The notes beneath the pieces are model-generated. The model had not been told where the DNA came from. It was given only the letters and a program-made list of their open reading frames with translations, and ran no database searches. A stretch of DNA of 64,000 nucleotides, from assembly GCF_000236905.1 (NCBI RefSeq), contig NC_016520.1, positions 868,001 through 932,000 on the forward strand, given 5' to 3'. The DNA is from Tetrapisispora phaffii CBS 4417. Taxonomy: Eukaryota > Ascomycota > Saccharomycetes > Saccharomycetales > Saccharomycetaceae. A program made the translations under genes and the position numbers. Shown piece after piece: positions 33,665 through 42,402 of this stretch (positions are counted from its first letter, which is position 1; every line of letters begins with the position of its first letter).

Positions 33665-36600
33665 ATGATAACCACTGATGGGAATAGAAATAATATGGTA
33701 AGTTGTAGTAATTCCCGTAATGCTTCTTCAAGACTTGCATCTGCTGCAGTGTCAGGCAATAGACCAGGTTCGATTGAAAAATATAAACAAGGGACGATCT
33801 TAACTGTTGGGATAAGAAGAATTGAAATTTTGAAGTATTTAACAGAAGGTGGCTTTGCTCAAATTTATACCGTCAGATTCATTGAATATTTGAATGAATT
33901 CGATAATGACGATGCAGAAAACGATAATAATTCAAGGAATCTGAAAATTGGCGATGTTGCATGTTTGAAGAGAGTACTTGTTCCGGATGAAAACGGTCTT
34001 AGTGAAATGAGAAATGAAGTTGATGTAATGAAAAAATTGGTTAATTGCCCTAATATTGTCCAATATTATGATTCAAATGCGTCGAAGATCAAAGATAACA
34101 GTAATATCGACACAACAAATAATAATGATAATAATAAAAATACAGATTTAGGATTTGAAATCTTGTTACTGATGGAATATTGTCCAAATAAATCATTATT
34201 GGATTTTATGAATCAAAGATTAACTACAAAATTGACTGAGAATGAAATTTTAAAAGCAATGACAGATATAACGACTGCAGTCTTGCAAATGCATTATTTG
34301 GCACAACCTTTAATTCACAGAGATATAAAGATAGAAAATGTTCTAGTGGATTCAAATAATAACTTTAAACTGGCAGATTTCGGTTCGACAACAAAAATTC
34401 AACCACCAATAACAACCCATCAAGATATTGCAATCCTGAATAAAGATATCTATATGAATACAACTCCACAATATAGATCACCGGAAATGATTGATTTATA
34501 TAAATGTTTACCTATTGATGAAAAATCTGATATTTGGGCATTAGGTGTCTTATTGTATAAATTGCTATTTTATACAACTCCATTTGAATTGACTGGTCAA
34601 TTTGCAATTTTGCACTCAAAATATGAATTTCCTGCAAATAATTATTCATCAAAATTCATTAATTTAATTATTATCATGTTGGCCGAAAACCCTAATTTGA
34701 GACCTAATATTTTCCAAGTTTTATATTATTTGAAATCAATATCTAATACTATGAATTCTAACAACAATGAGGTTCAAAACACACAAGTACAGTTCCCAGA
34801 TAAATATGAACAAGGCCCATATAATTTCGAGGTTTATACTAAATTTCAAACAAATCTAACCAATTTGAATAACACAATGAATAGTATACAATTGAAAAAA
34901 TTTGAAAATAACGGTAAATTGGATGTGAATGATAATATTTTACTGAATAAAATATACAATTCAACTTTCGAAGTTTCAACAAAATTACCTTTGGAATCAT
35001 CAACAGAAACTTCCAGAATTAACAATAGTTTATACCAAGAGCTAGCCTCACCAAATGGTATTTATATGGAGCGTATTTCTTCTGCAATATCAAATGATGA
35101 AAGATTATTCAATAACAGTTCTTCAACCTCTAACTTATCTGGCGCCAAAATAGACGAACCCCCAAGCAATGTCGCGGTCAACAATATATATCTACCTGTA
35201 ACTGCACAAAGACAAAAAAGTCAAAGTTCATTCTCCTCAAATGGTGGTAAATCTTCAAGAAGTATTCCTAAATCAGATTACGTTTCAGAAGAGTTTTTAG
35301 CCAATGAAAAAAACACTAAGTCTGACAACTTTACCAAGCAATATAAATCAAATAATCCATTCCCTCAACTAAAACAGAACAACAACGACAGTAACCTAAA
35401 TCATGGCTCACAACAGATGTTTATCGATGCTGATTATATACCAAGTAATGTCGACGCTCAGACGACGAAAAATAATAACATACCAAATGCTCAACAGAAG
35501 AATATTTCTCTCAATACAAGGGTTCAACAACAGCCAATGAATATTATCTCTCCACAATTCAATAACAAACAAATATTTGATTTTAATACGCCATTTTCGC
35601 CAAACGTTCCAGTTCAACGAAAAGGGCAAAATATAGCATCAAACCAAGTTGAACAAAATCCAATACCAAACATGTTAGGTTCTTATAGTTATTCCAACAA
35701 TCAACAACCATTTTATAATACATCATCGGTTGCTGCATCCTTACAACCTCAGATCGATGAAGACCCAAGAGAAATATCTGATAAAGCGTTAAAAGCAAAA
35801 TCTCAATCTACTGTAACCCCACCAATTCCACCGCCTCCACGCCCAAAAGCTCATAAAATTATAGACACACCTAGAATAGAGGAGGAGAAAAATGTGTATT
35901 TGAGAGCTAAAAAAGAAACTCATAATAGTCATCAACCTACTAACTCCACTTCTCCTAAATTTAGAAAACCATCACGAAATGATCTAGAATTGACATTGAA
36001 TGAATTGCATTTAACAGGCGAAACTAATTCCATCGATACGCCTACAAGTGAAAATACAAGACACTATGATTTTGAAGATTCTATTCTGTCAAGTGAGAGT
36101 ATTGATATCAATTTGGAAGATACTAAGAAAAAGAAAACAAGACAAATTTTTAATACCGACCAACTTCGAGGTCTCGAGGAGCATGGTAAAGCCAATGAAC
36201 ACCACCAGAGTAAAAATCTGACAAAAAAATATCATTCTAGTGATTCCAAGAATAAGATTGACTCTTCAAAAGAGAACCACAATGTAAGCCATAATAACAG
36301 CTCAACTAATTTAGCAGTACCAGAGAAAAAAGTAGGCCGTCGTTCATTGGATCTTAAATATCAAGAAGTTCATTTTTCTTCACCCGATTTATCAGGTGCT
36401 TCTAGGAAAAAGAATGCAGGTCAATCTCAACACAATCACTTCCCAGTTTACGAAGGAAATAAAAAGATACATAAATCAATTTACAATGAAAGACAAATGG
36501 ACAACCAACACTCATCTACATATAATAAGCCAAACAGTTCATATGCCAATTCACAGATGCGTTCATATAATCAACAATCGAACAATTCGAATAATAATAC

Positions 36601-36829
36601 GTCGTTAGCAAGAAGTAACACTCGAGCTAATCATGATTTAGAAAGATATAAAGAAAAAAGCAGTAATCAAAGCAATTCTTCTATATCATTAGGTGATGTG
36701 AAAAATTCGTTTTCTAGAGCTAGACAATCTTTAGATTTAGAAAGAATGCGTCGTGATAATTTCCAGAAAACAACTGAAAGTGGTTCTAAAAGGCGTTCAT
36801 TTTTTTCTTCTGTATTCTCGAAGAAGTGA
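33665..36829 (+). CDS. AKL1: Akl1, Ark/Prk-family serine/threonine kinase
   Basis: 1054 aa from the ATG at 33665 (the frame is open upstream without an ATG). S. cerevisiae Akl1 is a kinase of the Ark1/Prk1/Akl1 group that phosphorylates endocytic coat and actin-patch proteins. The kinase domain is at about residues 20-350: glycine loop EGGFAQIYTV, catalytic loop IHRDIKIENV (H218-D220), ADFGS (D238-G240), and TTPQYRSPEMIDL. Short Asn/Asp-rich inserts interrupt the N-lobe. The long C-terminal tail is Asn/Ser/Gln-rich, contains a proline stretch TPPIPPPPRPK (about 718-728) that could bind SH3 domains, and ends with a conserved basic RRSFFSSVFSKK. Catalytic residues are complete. Confidence 0.95.
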   Translation: MITTDGNRNNMVSCSNSRNASSRLASAAVSGNRPGSIEKYKQGTILTVGIRRIEILKYLTEGGFAQIYTVRFIEYLNEFDNDDAENDNNSRNLKIGDVACLKRVLVPDENGLSEMRNEVDVMKKLVNCPNIVQYYDSNASKIKDNSNIDTTNNNDNNKNTDLGFEILLLMEYCPNKSLLDFMNQRLTTKLTENEILKAMTDITTAVLQMHYLAQPLIHRDIKIENVLVDSNNNFKLADFGSTTKIQPPITTHQDIAILNKDIYMNTTPQYRSPEMIDLYKCLPIDEKSDIWALGVLLYKLLFYTTPFELTGQFAILHSKYEFPANNYSSKFINLIIIMLAENPNLRPNIFQVLYYLKSISNTMNSNNNEVQNTQVQFPDKYEQGPYNFEVYTKFQTNLTNLNNTMNSIQLKKFENNGKLDVNDNILLNKIYNSTFEVSTKLPLESSTETSRINNSLYQELASPNGIYMERISSAISNDERLFNNSSSTSNLSGAKIDEPPSNVAVNNIYLPVTAQRQKSQSSFSSNGGKSSRSIPKSDYVSEEFLANEKNTKSDNFTKQYKSNNPFPQLKQNNNDSNLNHGSQQMFIDADYIPSNVDAQTTKNNNIPNAQQKNISLNTRVQQQPMNIISPQFNNKQIFDFNTPFSPNVPVQRKGQNIASNQVEQNPIPNMLGSYSYSNNQQPFYNTSSVAASLQPQIDEDPREISDKALKAKSQSTVTPPIPPPPRPKAHKIIDTPRIEEEKNVYLRAKKETHNSHQPTNSTSPKFRKPSRNDLELTLNELHLTGETNSIDTPTSENTRHYDFEDSILSSESIDINLEDTKKKKTRQIFNTDQLRGLEEHGKANEHHQSKNLTKKYHSSDSKNKIDSSKENHNVSHNNSSTNLAVPEKKVGRRSLDLKYQEVHFSSPDLSGASRKKNAGQSQHNHFPVYEGNKKIHKSIYNERQMDNQHSSTYNKPNSSYANSQMRSYNQQSNNSNNNTSLARSNTRANHDLERYKEKSSNQSNSSISLGDVKNSFSRARQSLDLERMRRDNFQKTTESGSKRRSFFSSVFSKK

Positions 36830-37340
36830 TTGATTATCAGGAAGTAGTCTGATAATATTTTATATTTTTTAGATTAACAAGTATCTGACAGTATAATCGG
36901 CAATCTATTGTTATATGATAATACAAACAAGATTTTCAAATTTTATTTTTTGTATATGATTGTTCCTCAAGTAGTAGAATATATATTTTAATTAATGTAT
37001 TGAAACTACCCTTATAAGAAACATTTAGTAATTTCATATTTTATACTATAATAAATATCTAAAAGGTTACACCAAGACAAACATATTAGTCAATTTTTCA
37101 TTTCTGACGCAATATGTAGTTCGCGAAAAGAAGAAAATCAATCTGAAACAATCTTGACTATGATTATACTTCCGATCTATACATAAAGAAAGTAATTATT
37201 GTTGAACTAAAAGAACCCTTCTGTTAATTATATAACAATCGACTTCTTTAACTTAATAGATGAGCGTATTAATATAGTTACGATAAGCATAAAACTACAT
37301 CAGAGCCGATAAGTTGCAATTCAAAAATAATTTTAACTAA
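36830..37340. other. Spacer AKL1/MUM2
   Basis: 511 bp, AT-rich, with nothing beyond ordinary terminator and promoter sequence that I can name. Confidence 0.55.
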
Positions 37341-38219
37341 ATGAATTACTCTCAATTAAATTATGACCAACAATCAATGGAAAACTCATTTAATAATCTA
37401 TCATTCCAGAAACATCATAAATCGTATGGAGATAAAGAGGATATGAATGTGCCAATTTTTAACCAAGATTCATATAGGACCAATGTTGGATCTCAAAAAT
37501 TTAATTACTATAATGGCAACAAGGAATCCTTTAGTAATAAGAATAATCAAAATTTCATATGGCGAGATGAAACCAACAATCAACAACGAAATGATTTCAG
37601 TTATGATACTAAAGAGAATATTGGTGATAAAATGTACCATGACGATGAAAAAATCGGAGCCGATGAAAATTTAGAGCTCATGTTACATATCAAAGATGCA
37701 CAAATTGAATCATTAGATAATGAAATAAGGAAAATTAAAAATATCCTTAATGAGGAAGTTAACAAGGAACAACTTATCCCCCAATCTAACACTTCCGAAC
37801 AGTCTTTAGAAATCCCACAATCCTTATTGCATATATTTAAAAGACTATCAACAGCATTACAGGAGACCGAATTTGAACTGGAAGAAACAAATAAAGTTCT
37901 TGAGAGTTTATTAACTGCAATTGCATTAGAACCAAGTAATACCTCTACAAAATTTGGAAGGTATGATGTTGAATCTTTGGCGCATAAAATGATAGTAAGG
38001 ATTGAAACTTTAACCTCTGAAAACCAAGAAATGACAAAAATGATTGCATATGGTAGATCAAAGGAAAAACAGATTGAATTGGAATTACTTAAATCTGAAA
38101 ATAGGAATCTTAAAGAACAATTATTACAATTACAAGACAGGGAATCAAAGCAACCATCACAGGATTACCGTAATCAAGTAGAAAACCAAGCAAAGAGCAT
38201 TAAACTTAAAAGAACATAA
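37341..38219 (+). CDS. MUM2: Mum2, WTAP-like subunit of the mRNA m6A methyltransferase
   Basis: 292 aa, shorter than S. cerevisiae Mum2 (366 aa). Mum2 joins Ime4 and Slz1 to methylate mRNA adenosines during meiotic entry and is the counterpart of WTAP/Fl(2)d. The first ~110 residues are Asn/Gln-rich and variable. From about 112 on there is a long coiled coil: LMLHIKDAQIESLDNEIRKIK, then the conserved LQETEFELEETNKVLESLLTA core (about 173-193), FGRYDVESLAHKM, and ELLKSENRNLKEQLLQLQ. It ends in a basic RKT-like tail. The missing length is in the low-complexity parts, so the core is complete. Confidence 0.88.
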   Translation: MNYSQLNYDQQSMENSFNNLSFQKHHKSYGDKEDMNVPIFNQDSYRTNVGSQKFNYYNGNKESFSNKNNQNFIWRDETNNQQRNDFSYDTKENIGDKMYHDDEKIGADENLELMLHIKDAQIESLDNEIRKIKNILNEEVNKEQLIPQSNTSEQSLEIPQSLLHIFKRLSTALQETEFELEETNKVLESLLTAIALEPSNTSTKFGRYDVESLAHKMIVRIETLTSENQEMTKMIAYGRSKEKQIELELLKSENRNLKEQLLQLQDRESKQPSQDYRNQVENQAKSIKLKRT

Positions 38220-38375
38220 TAAATATTGCTTGCTTTACAGTTATATAAGAAAACCAGATTCAAATAAAAAGATATACCAACAATTGCTAGTATATATTAA
38301 TATTATACTTCTAGATATTTCTCTTAAATTATTCGAAGTTTAGAATATATATTTATTATTATCCATCTACGAACG

Positions 38376-38380
38376 AAAAA
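38376..38380 (-). terminator. Pol III terminator of tRNA-Gln
   Basis: Five T on the transcribed-sense strand, three bases after the tRNA 3' end. Confidence 0.8.
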
Positions 38381-38383
38381 GAG

Positions 38384-38455
38384 AGGTCCTACCCGGATTC
38401 GAACCGGGGTTGGTCGGATCAAAACCGACAGTGATAACCACTACACTATAGGACC
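38384..38455 (-). tRNA. tRNA-Gln (anticodon UUG)
   Basis: 72 nt without intron. The acceptor GGTCCTA pairs with TAGGACC, discriminator T. D-arm TAGTGTAGTGG, anticodon loop TTTTGAT between GTCGG and CCGAC stems (anticodon TTG), T-arm GGTTCGAATCC. It is almost identical to S. cerevisiae tRNA-Gln(UUG). The 5' flank (at higher coordinates) carries LTR insertions starting 92 bp away. Its 3' end is complementary to the primer-binding site of the retroelement 1.1 kb away. Confidence 0.97.
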
Positions 38456-38547
38456 AGTAATTTTAGATCTATTATGATAGTATCAAGGACCTATTCGTTA
38501 GTATAAACTGGGTCTTGGGTCGAGTGCTTGTATATCATGTCGATACT

Positions 38548-38912
38548 TGTTGGAAATGCTCTACTCAACAGTGTTATTCATTGCTTTAATATATTAAAAT
38601 GTGGTTAAATTATATACTTTATATCTAAATTAATCTCTCTGGTCTCTTGGACCTGGATCAATGAATTATTTACTATTGATTACCGGGGTTTATATATACA
38701 TCATATTTCAATCTACCGTTCTGTCCAACGAGACGACATCGTCGAGTTGAACACGTACGGCAGGCTGATGGTTCTACAGTACTATTTATGCATTAGGAAT
38801 TCTGCTATTACATTCTTGCAGGCACATTGTTTCAGGTTTGCAACAATAGTCTCCTAAAGAGGTAATATCTGGTATCGTATAGTCACTTATACGACCAGTT
38901 ACATTTCCAACA
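38548..38912 (-). repeat. Solo LTR of family B (365 bp)
   Basis: Bounded by TGTTGGAAATG and its inverted copy CATTTCCAACA. It is the reverse complement of the element at 49818-50182 with scattered changes, including the shared block ending TTTTAATATATTAAAGCA. No matching target-site duplication, and it sits inside or against an LTR-A fragment, so it is old or rearranged. The nearer end lies 92 bp from the tRNA-Gln 5' end. The first ~125 bp (in element orientation) align with the end of the pol frame at 40290-40414 of the family-A element. Confidence 0.8.
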
Positions 38913-38917
38913 ATAAG

Positions 38918-38969
38918 CAAAGTGTCATAAAGACTTAGTTCTGTCACATACACTACAATAATTCTGACA
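38918..38969 (-). repeat. Fragment of family-A LTR, inverted
   Basis: The first 52 bp of LTR A in reverse orientation, one mismatch to the copy that starts at 38974. With that copy it forms a palindrome with a four-base spacer. Confidence 0.9.
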
Positions 38970-38973
38970 AGAG

Positions 38974-39379
38974 TGTCAGAATTATTGTAGTGTATGTGAC
39001 AGAACTAAGTGTTTATGACACTTTGAGTCCAGAACTAATAGATCACTTACTAATGGAAAGAAGGTCTAGAACAATCTTCCAAGTGGTAGGTGAAAATTTC
39101 TCACTACAATGTAAATGGCTACGCGATAAACACAGATGTACAATACAGCACTAAAGATCTTAGGAGGATGAATGAACATGTGTACGTGTTCATTCAACTG
39201 TCAGTTCAACTCATATATAAGGAGGGCTTCTAACTCTATATAGAATAGTTTAAATACACTAATAAAGGACCAATCGATTATTTAACTATTAAGAAGATGG
39301 ACTACTCTAGAGCAACTAACGTGAATGATGACACTAACTTAGATGTTGGAACTACCCAACATAAGCTTGTTTCTCCACA
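38974..39379 (+). repeat. Solo LTR of family A (406 bp) with target-site duplication AAGAG
   Basis: Begins TGTCAGAATT and ends CTCCACA, the same ends and the same length as the two LTRs of the element at 39566-40820. Flanked by AAGAG on both sides (38969-38973 and 39380-39384), which marks a real insertion followed by LTR-LTR recombination. Differences from the other copies cluster near the 3' end, after the ATG at 39298. Confidence 0.95.
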
Positions 39380-39384
39380 AAGAG

Positions 39385-39423
39385 TATATAATCTAATAAC
39401 TTTTAATATATTAAAGCAATGAG
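39385..39423 (+). repeat. Fragment of family-B LTR 3' part
   Basis: The stretch from TATATAATCTAATAAC to TATTAAAGCAATGA matches the late part of LTR B at 50109-50151. It was cut by the solo LTR insertion. Confidence 0.7.
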
Positions 39424-39436
39424 CCAAACTATCAAG

Positions 39437-39492
39437 CAGTAATATCTGGTATCGTACATTCAGTTATACGTCCAGTGACATTTCCAACATTT
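39437..39492 (-). repeat. Fragment of family-B LTR 5' end, inverted
   Basis: The reverse complement begins TGTTGGAAATGTCACTGG and runs through ATACCAGATATTAC, matching the first ~56 bp of LTR B. It ends exactly at TTCCAACA, supporting that position as a true LTR boundary. Confidence 0.8.
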
Positions 39493-39565
39493 AGTTTAGC
39501 TACTATTTGCAATGTAATGTATTGAACTTATCATTGCATTCGTAGCGACATCAGCTGTTTCAAGT

Positions 39566-39971
39566 TGTCAGAATTATTGTAGTGTATGTGACAGAACTAA
39601 GAGTTTATGACACTTTGAGTCCAGAACTAATAGATCACTTACTAATGGAAAGAAGGTCTAGAACAATCTTCCAAGTGGTAGGTGAAAATTTCTCACTACA
39701 ATGTAAATGGCTACGCGATAAACACAGATGTACAATACAGCACTAAAGATCTTAGGAGGATGAATGAACATGTGTACGTGTTCACTCAACTGTCAGTTCA
39801 ACTCATATATAAGGAGGGCTTCTAACTCTATATAGAATAGTTTAAATACACTAATAAAGGACCAATCGATTATTTAACTATAAAGAAGATGGACTATACT
39901 AGAGCAACTGAAGTGGCTAATGACACTAACTTAGATGTTGGAACTAACCAACATAAGCTTGTTTCTCCACA
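39566..39971 (+). repeat. 5' LTR of family A
   Basis: 406 bp, TGTCAG...CTCCACA. It contains TATATAAGG at about 39806 as a likely TATA box and the gag ATG at 39889. Four differences from the 3' LTR. Confidence 0.95.
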
Positions 39972-40229
39972 TGGAGGTCTTACCCGGATGGATAACGACC
40001 ATTCGAGTTCTCAGGTTGTAAAGGAAACCCTTCAATCAAATATTGAGATTCCTAATGAGAACACAGATGTTTTCATTAGAACATTTAAAAATCGTTTAAG
40101 CACCCTAGAGGGCTTATACGAAAAGACTATGATGAAGCATGACGAATTTCTTAACTCAATCGAAGCTGGTGACTATTTAAGCAAAATCACTAAGCTGGAA
40201 GAGGAAGAAAAAGGTCTTGAGCTGAACAT
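39889..40229 (+). CDS. gag N-terminal part, truncated by the gap
   Basis: Starts with ATG at LTR position 324 and runs through the LTR end and the primer-binding site into the interior, open until the N gap (113 complete codons). The peptide is hydrophilic and Asp/Asn/Thr-rich at first, then helical (NRLSTLEGLYEKTMMKHDEF). Placement makes it the capsid protein start; by sequence alone I do not recognise it. It must not be joined to the frame after the gap: that they share a frame through 20 N is accidental. Confidence 0.75.
39972..39989 (+). other. Primer-binding site matching tRNA-Gln(UUG)
   Basis: TGGAGGTCTTACCCGGAT starts right after the LTR. It is complementary to the 3' end of tRNA-Gln(UUG) including CCA at 17 of 18 positions; the single difference (39980) would be a G-U pair. 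The initiator-Met site used by Ty1, Ty2 and Ty3 (TGGTAGCGCC) does not fit. Confidence 0.88.
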
Positions 40230-40249
40230 NNNNNNNNNNNNNNNNNNNN
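40230..40249. other. Assembly gap (20 N)
   Basis: Twenty N inside the retroelement. Left is gag, right is the end of pol, so most of the element is missing from the text. Confidence 0.99.
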
Positions 40250-40398
40250 TGGGTGTTAGGATTAATCTTATCGATAAACCCTTACAAGAATTTGTTGGAA
40301 ACGACACTGGAAGTATAGCTGAATATAAGATACCACATATTACCTCTTTAAGAGATTATTGTAGTAAACCTGAAACAGTAGTACCTGCGAGAATGTAA
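40250..40398 (+). CDS. pol C-terminal end, 5' part lost in the gap
   Basis: 48 codons after the gap ending at the TAA at 40396. The peptide includes LIDKPLQEFVGNDTG and IPHITSLRDYC and ends PARM. The stop lies 16 bp before the 3' LTR, the expected place for the end of pol after RNase H. The same sequence, decayed, forms the first third of the family-B LTR. Confidence 0.65.
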
Positions 40399-40414
40399 TA
40401 GCAGAATTTCTAAT

Positions 40415-40820
40415 TGTCAGAATTATTGTAGTGTATGTGACAGAACTAAGTGTTTATGACACTTTGAGTCCAGAACTAATAGATCACTTACTAATGGAAA
40501 GAAGGTCTAGAACAATCTTCCAAGTGGTAGGTGAAAATTTCTCACTACAATGTAAATGGCTACGCGATAAACACAGATGTACAATACAGCACTAAAGATC
40601 TTAGGAGGATGAATGAACATGTGTACGTGTTCATTCAACTGTCAGTTCAACTCATATATAAGGAGGGCTTCTAACTCTATATAGAATAGTTTAAATACAC
40701 TAATAAAGGACCAATCGATTATTTAACTATAAAGAAGATGGACTATACTAGAGCAACTGAAGTGGCTAATGACACTAACTTAGATGTTGGAACTACCCAA
40801 CATAAGCTTGTTACTCCACA
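40415..40820 (+). repeat. 3' LTR of family A
   Basis: 406 bp, same ends as the 5' LTR; followed by the target duplication CAAGT and, 104 bp on, tRNA-Leu. Confidence 0.95.
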
Positions 40821-40924
40821 CAAGTTTGCGACTATAATTCCTACATAGGAAATATTACTAATTGTTATATCGTAATCTAACTGTTGATGAGCTTATATCA
40901 CAACACACACAGAGCAGCTAAATT

Positions 40925-41007
40925 GGAGGGTTGGCCGAGTGGTCTAAGGCGGCAGACTTAAGATCTGTTGGACGGTGTCCGCGCGAGTTCGAACCTCGCA
41001 TCCTTCA
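40925..41007 (+). tRNA. tRNA-Leu (anticodon UAA)
   Basis: 83 nt, no intron. Type II tRNA with a long variable arm. Acceptor GGAGGGT pairs with ATCCTTC (with G-U pairs), discriminator A; D-arm GGCCGAGTGGTCTAAGGC; anticodon stem-loop CAGACTTAAGATCTG (anticodon TAA); T-arm CGAGTTCGAACCTCG. Very close to S. cerevisiae tRNA-Leu(UAA). Confidence 0.97.
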
Positions 41008-41397
41008 AAGTTTTTTTTGATATTCAAATATATTGAATATGCGACTGACTGCATTTGACTGACATCATATGTCCTTGTCATTAGTTTAATGACACAATTA
41101 AAGTTAATCTAAGTTATTAATACCGATTACGATTATTCTTAAGAGATCAAAGTAGTTTAATGAAAGTAGTTTTAATGAAAAAAAAGAATTGATATTATAT
41201 TGTATTAATAATTAAGTATGAATGTAAATAGTAATTATAAAAAGTATTAATAATTAAGGATTTATTATAGGATAATGGAATATTACGTCAATGATACACG
41301 TATCACCTTAATAAAGAATTTTTTAACAGCCATTATAAGTATGTCGAAGTTTGTGATCTTTTAAAAGATATTATTTAAATAAAAGAAAAATCTATAT
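41008..41397. other. Spacer tRNA-Leu/MRH1
   Basis: 390 bp, AT-rich; beyond the tRNA terminator nothing seen. Confidence 0.55.
41011..41018 (+). terminator. Pol III terminator of tRNA-Leu
   Basis: Eight T, three bases after the discriminator. Confidence 0.9.
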
Positions 41398-42402
41398 TTA
41401 GTCTTCAGAATGCTTCTTTGACTTCTTAGATTTCTTTGACTTCTTAGACTTTTTAGCTGGAGTGGCAACGGCTGGAGAACCAACAGCTGGAGAAGTGACA
41501 GCTGGAGAACTAACAGCAGTTTCACCGGAGTTTCTAGCAGATGCAATACCACCCAAAGATTTTTCAGTGTCAAAACCGTGATGAGCTTCTGCGTTTAATC
41601 CGAATCTGTCTAGACCGAAGTTAGAGGCAACAAAAACGAAAATGAATGGTAAAACACCTAAAACTAAAACATCTAGAACACCGTAAAAGACAGTGGTACC
41701 ATCTGGTTGAATAGTATTACCACCGTCACTGATACCAAAAACGATTGGGTAGATGAACCATAGGAACATGAAAACACCGTAGTAGATGTTGAAGAATGTA
41801 TAGACATCAGAACCCAAGTTTCTAGCTAAGTTTCTGGTAGTGGTCAATAAAGAGATAGAACAAACTAGAGCACCAGCAATACCGAAAACAAAGTAACCCC
41901 ATTTATAGGTGGATTTAACTAAAGAACCAATCAAGAAACAAACAGAGAAGACAACACTCATGGAAACATTGAACGCAGTTTGGAATTTTGGAGTGTTACC
42001 CAATAAAGAAGCTTGAATAATTGGCCATGGGAAAGCTAAGAACCAACCAACATATCTAGCGTAGAAAATTTGTCTGTAACCTGGATGTTCAAGTTGAGTG
42101 GAAGTCTTAACATGGTTGAATTCAGCCTTGATTGGAGCCCAACCTAAATTAGAAGCCATTGTGAAGTAAACTAAAGCCATGAATAAATTTGGGGCAATAC
42201 CAGTGTAGTAAAATAATCTGTCATTAGCTGGTTTTCTGAACATTAAACCAACTAATAAGATGGTGAAGAAAATGAAAATACAGAAAGCAGAGAACAACCA
42301 ATCAGAACCTCTCTCAGTGATGTGGAAGTCAGCACCAATTGGCTTGTTAATTTCGATAGCAGCATTACCAGCTCTCTTGGCTAATTCAGAGAATGATGAC
42401 AT
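41398..42402 (-). CDS. MRH1: Mrh1/Yro2-type seven-span plasma-membrane protein
   Basis: 334 aa from the ATG at 42402 (an open extension upstream lacks ATG). The family has the bacteriorhodopsin fold and includes S. cerevisiae Mrh1 (320 aa), Yro2 (344 aa) and Hsp30. GADFHITERGSDWLF precedes span 1; there are seven hydrophobic spans between about residues 35 and 275; ASNLGW and GYRQIFYARYVGWFLAFPWPI are conserved. The tail has an SPAV repeat and then the lysine-rich KKSKKSKKSKKSKK found in Mrh1. The retinal-binding lysine of true rhodopsins is not expected in this family. Role in stress tolerance and acetate export has been proposed for it; not visible here. Confidence 0.94.
   Translation of the reverse strand: MSSFSELAKRAGNAAIEINKPIGADFHITERGSDWLFSAFCIFIFFTILLVGLMFRKPANDRLFYYTGIAPNLFMALVYFTMASNLGWAPIKAEFNHVKTSTQLEHPGYRQIFYARYVGWFLAFPWPIIQASLLGNTPKFQTAFNVSMSVVFSVCFLIGSLVKSTYKWGYFVFGIAGALVCSISLLTTTRNLARNLGSDVYTFFNIYYGVFMFLWFIYPIVFGISDGGNTIQPDGTTVFYGVLDVLVLGVLPFIFVFVASNFGLDRFGLNAEAHHGFDTEKSLGGIASARNSGETAVSSPAVTSPAVGSPAVATPAKKSKKSKKSKKSKKHSED

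Larger units (their letters stand above)
39566..40820 (+). mobile_element. LTR retrotransposon of family A, interior replaced by an N gap
   Basis: 5' LTR 39566-39971, primer-binding site directly after it, the beginning of gag, a 20-N gap, the end of pol, and 3' LTR 40415-40820. A perfect target duplication CAAGT flanks it (39561-39565 and 40821-40825). Both LTRs are 406 bp and differ at four positions, so it is a recent insertion. Real elements of this kind have an interior of about 5 kb; the 20 N are therefore a placeholder, and the true length here is unknown. The gag frame starts inside the LTR as in Ty1, and the insertion is 104 bp upstream of a tRNA gene, which suggests a Ty1/copia-type element. 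Reverse transcriptase and integrase are not visible, so the superfamily is inferred. Confidence 0.93.

Noticed and set aside
36858..36870. TTTTATATTTT matching the ARS consensus
   Set aside because: Such 11-mers are common in AT-rich DNA; without a B element or replication data it is not an origin call.
39889..40398. A single 169-residue frame across the N gap
   Set aside because: The N run stands for missing sequence; the left part is gag and the right part the end of pol. I list them separately.
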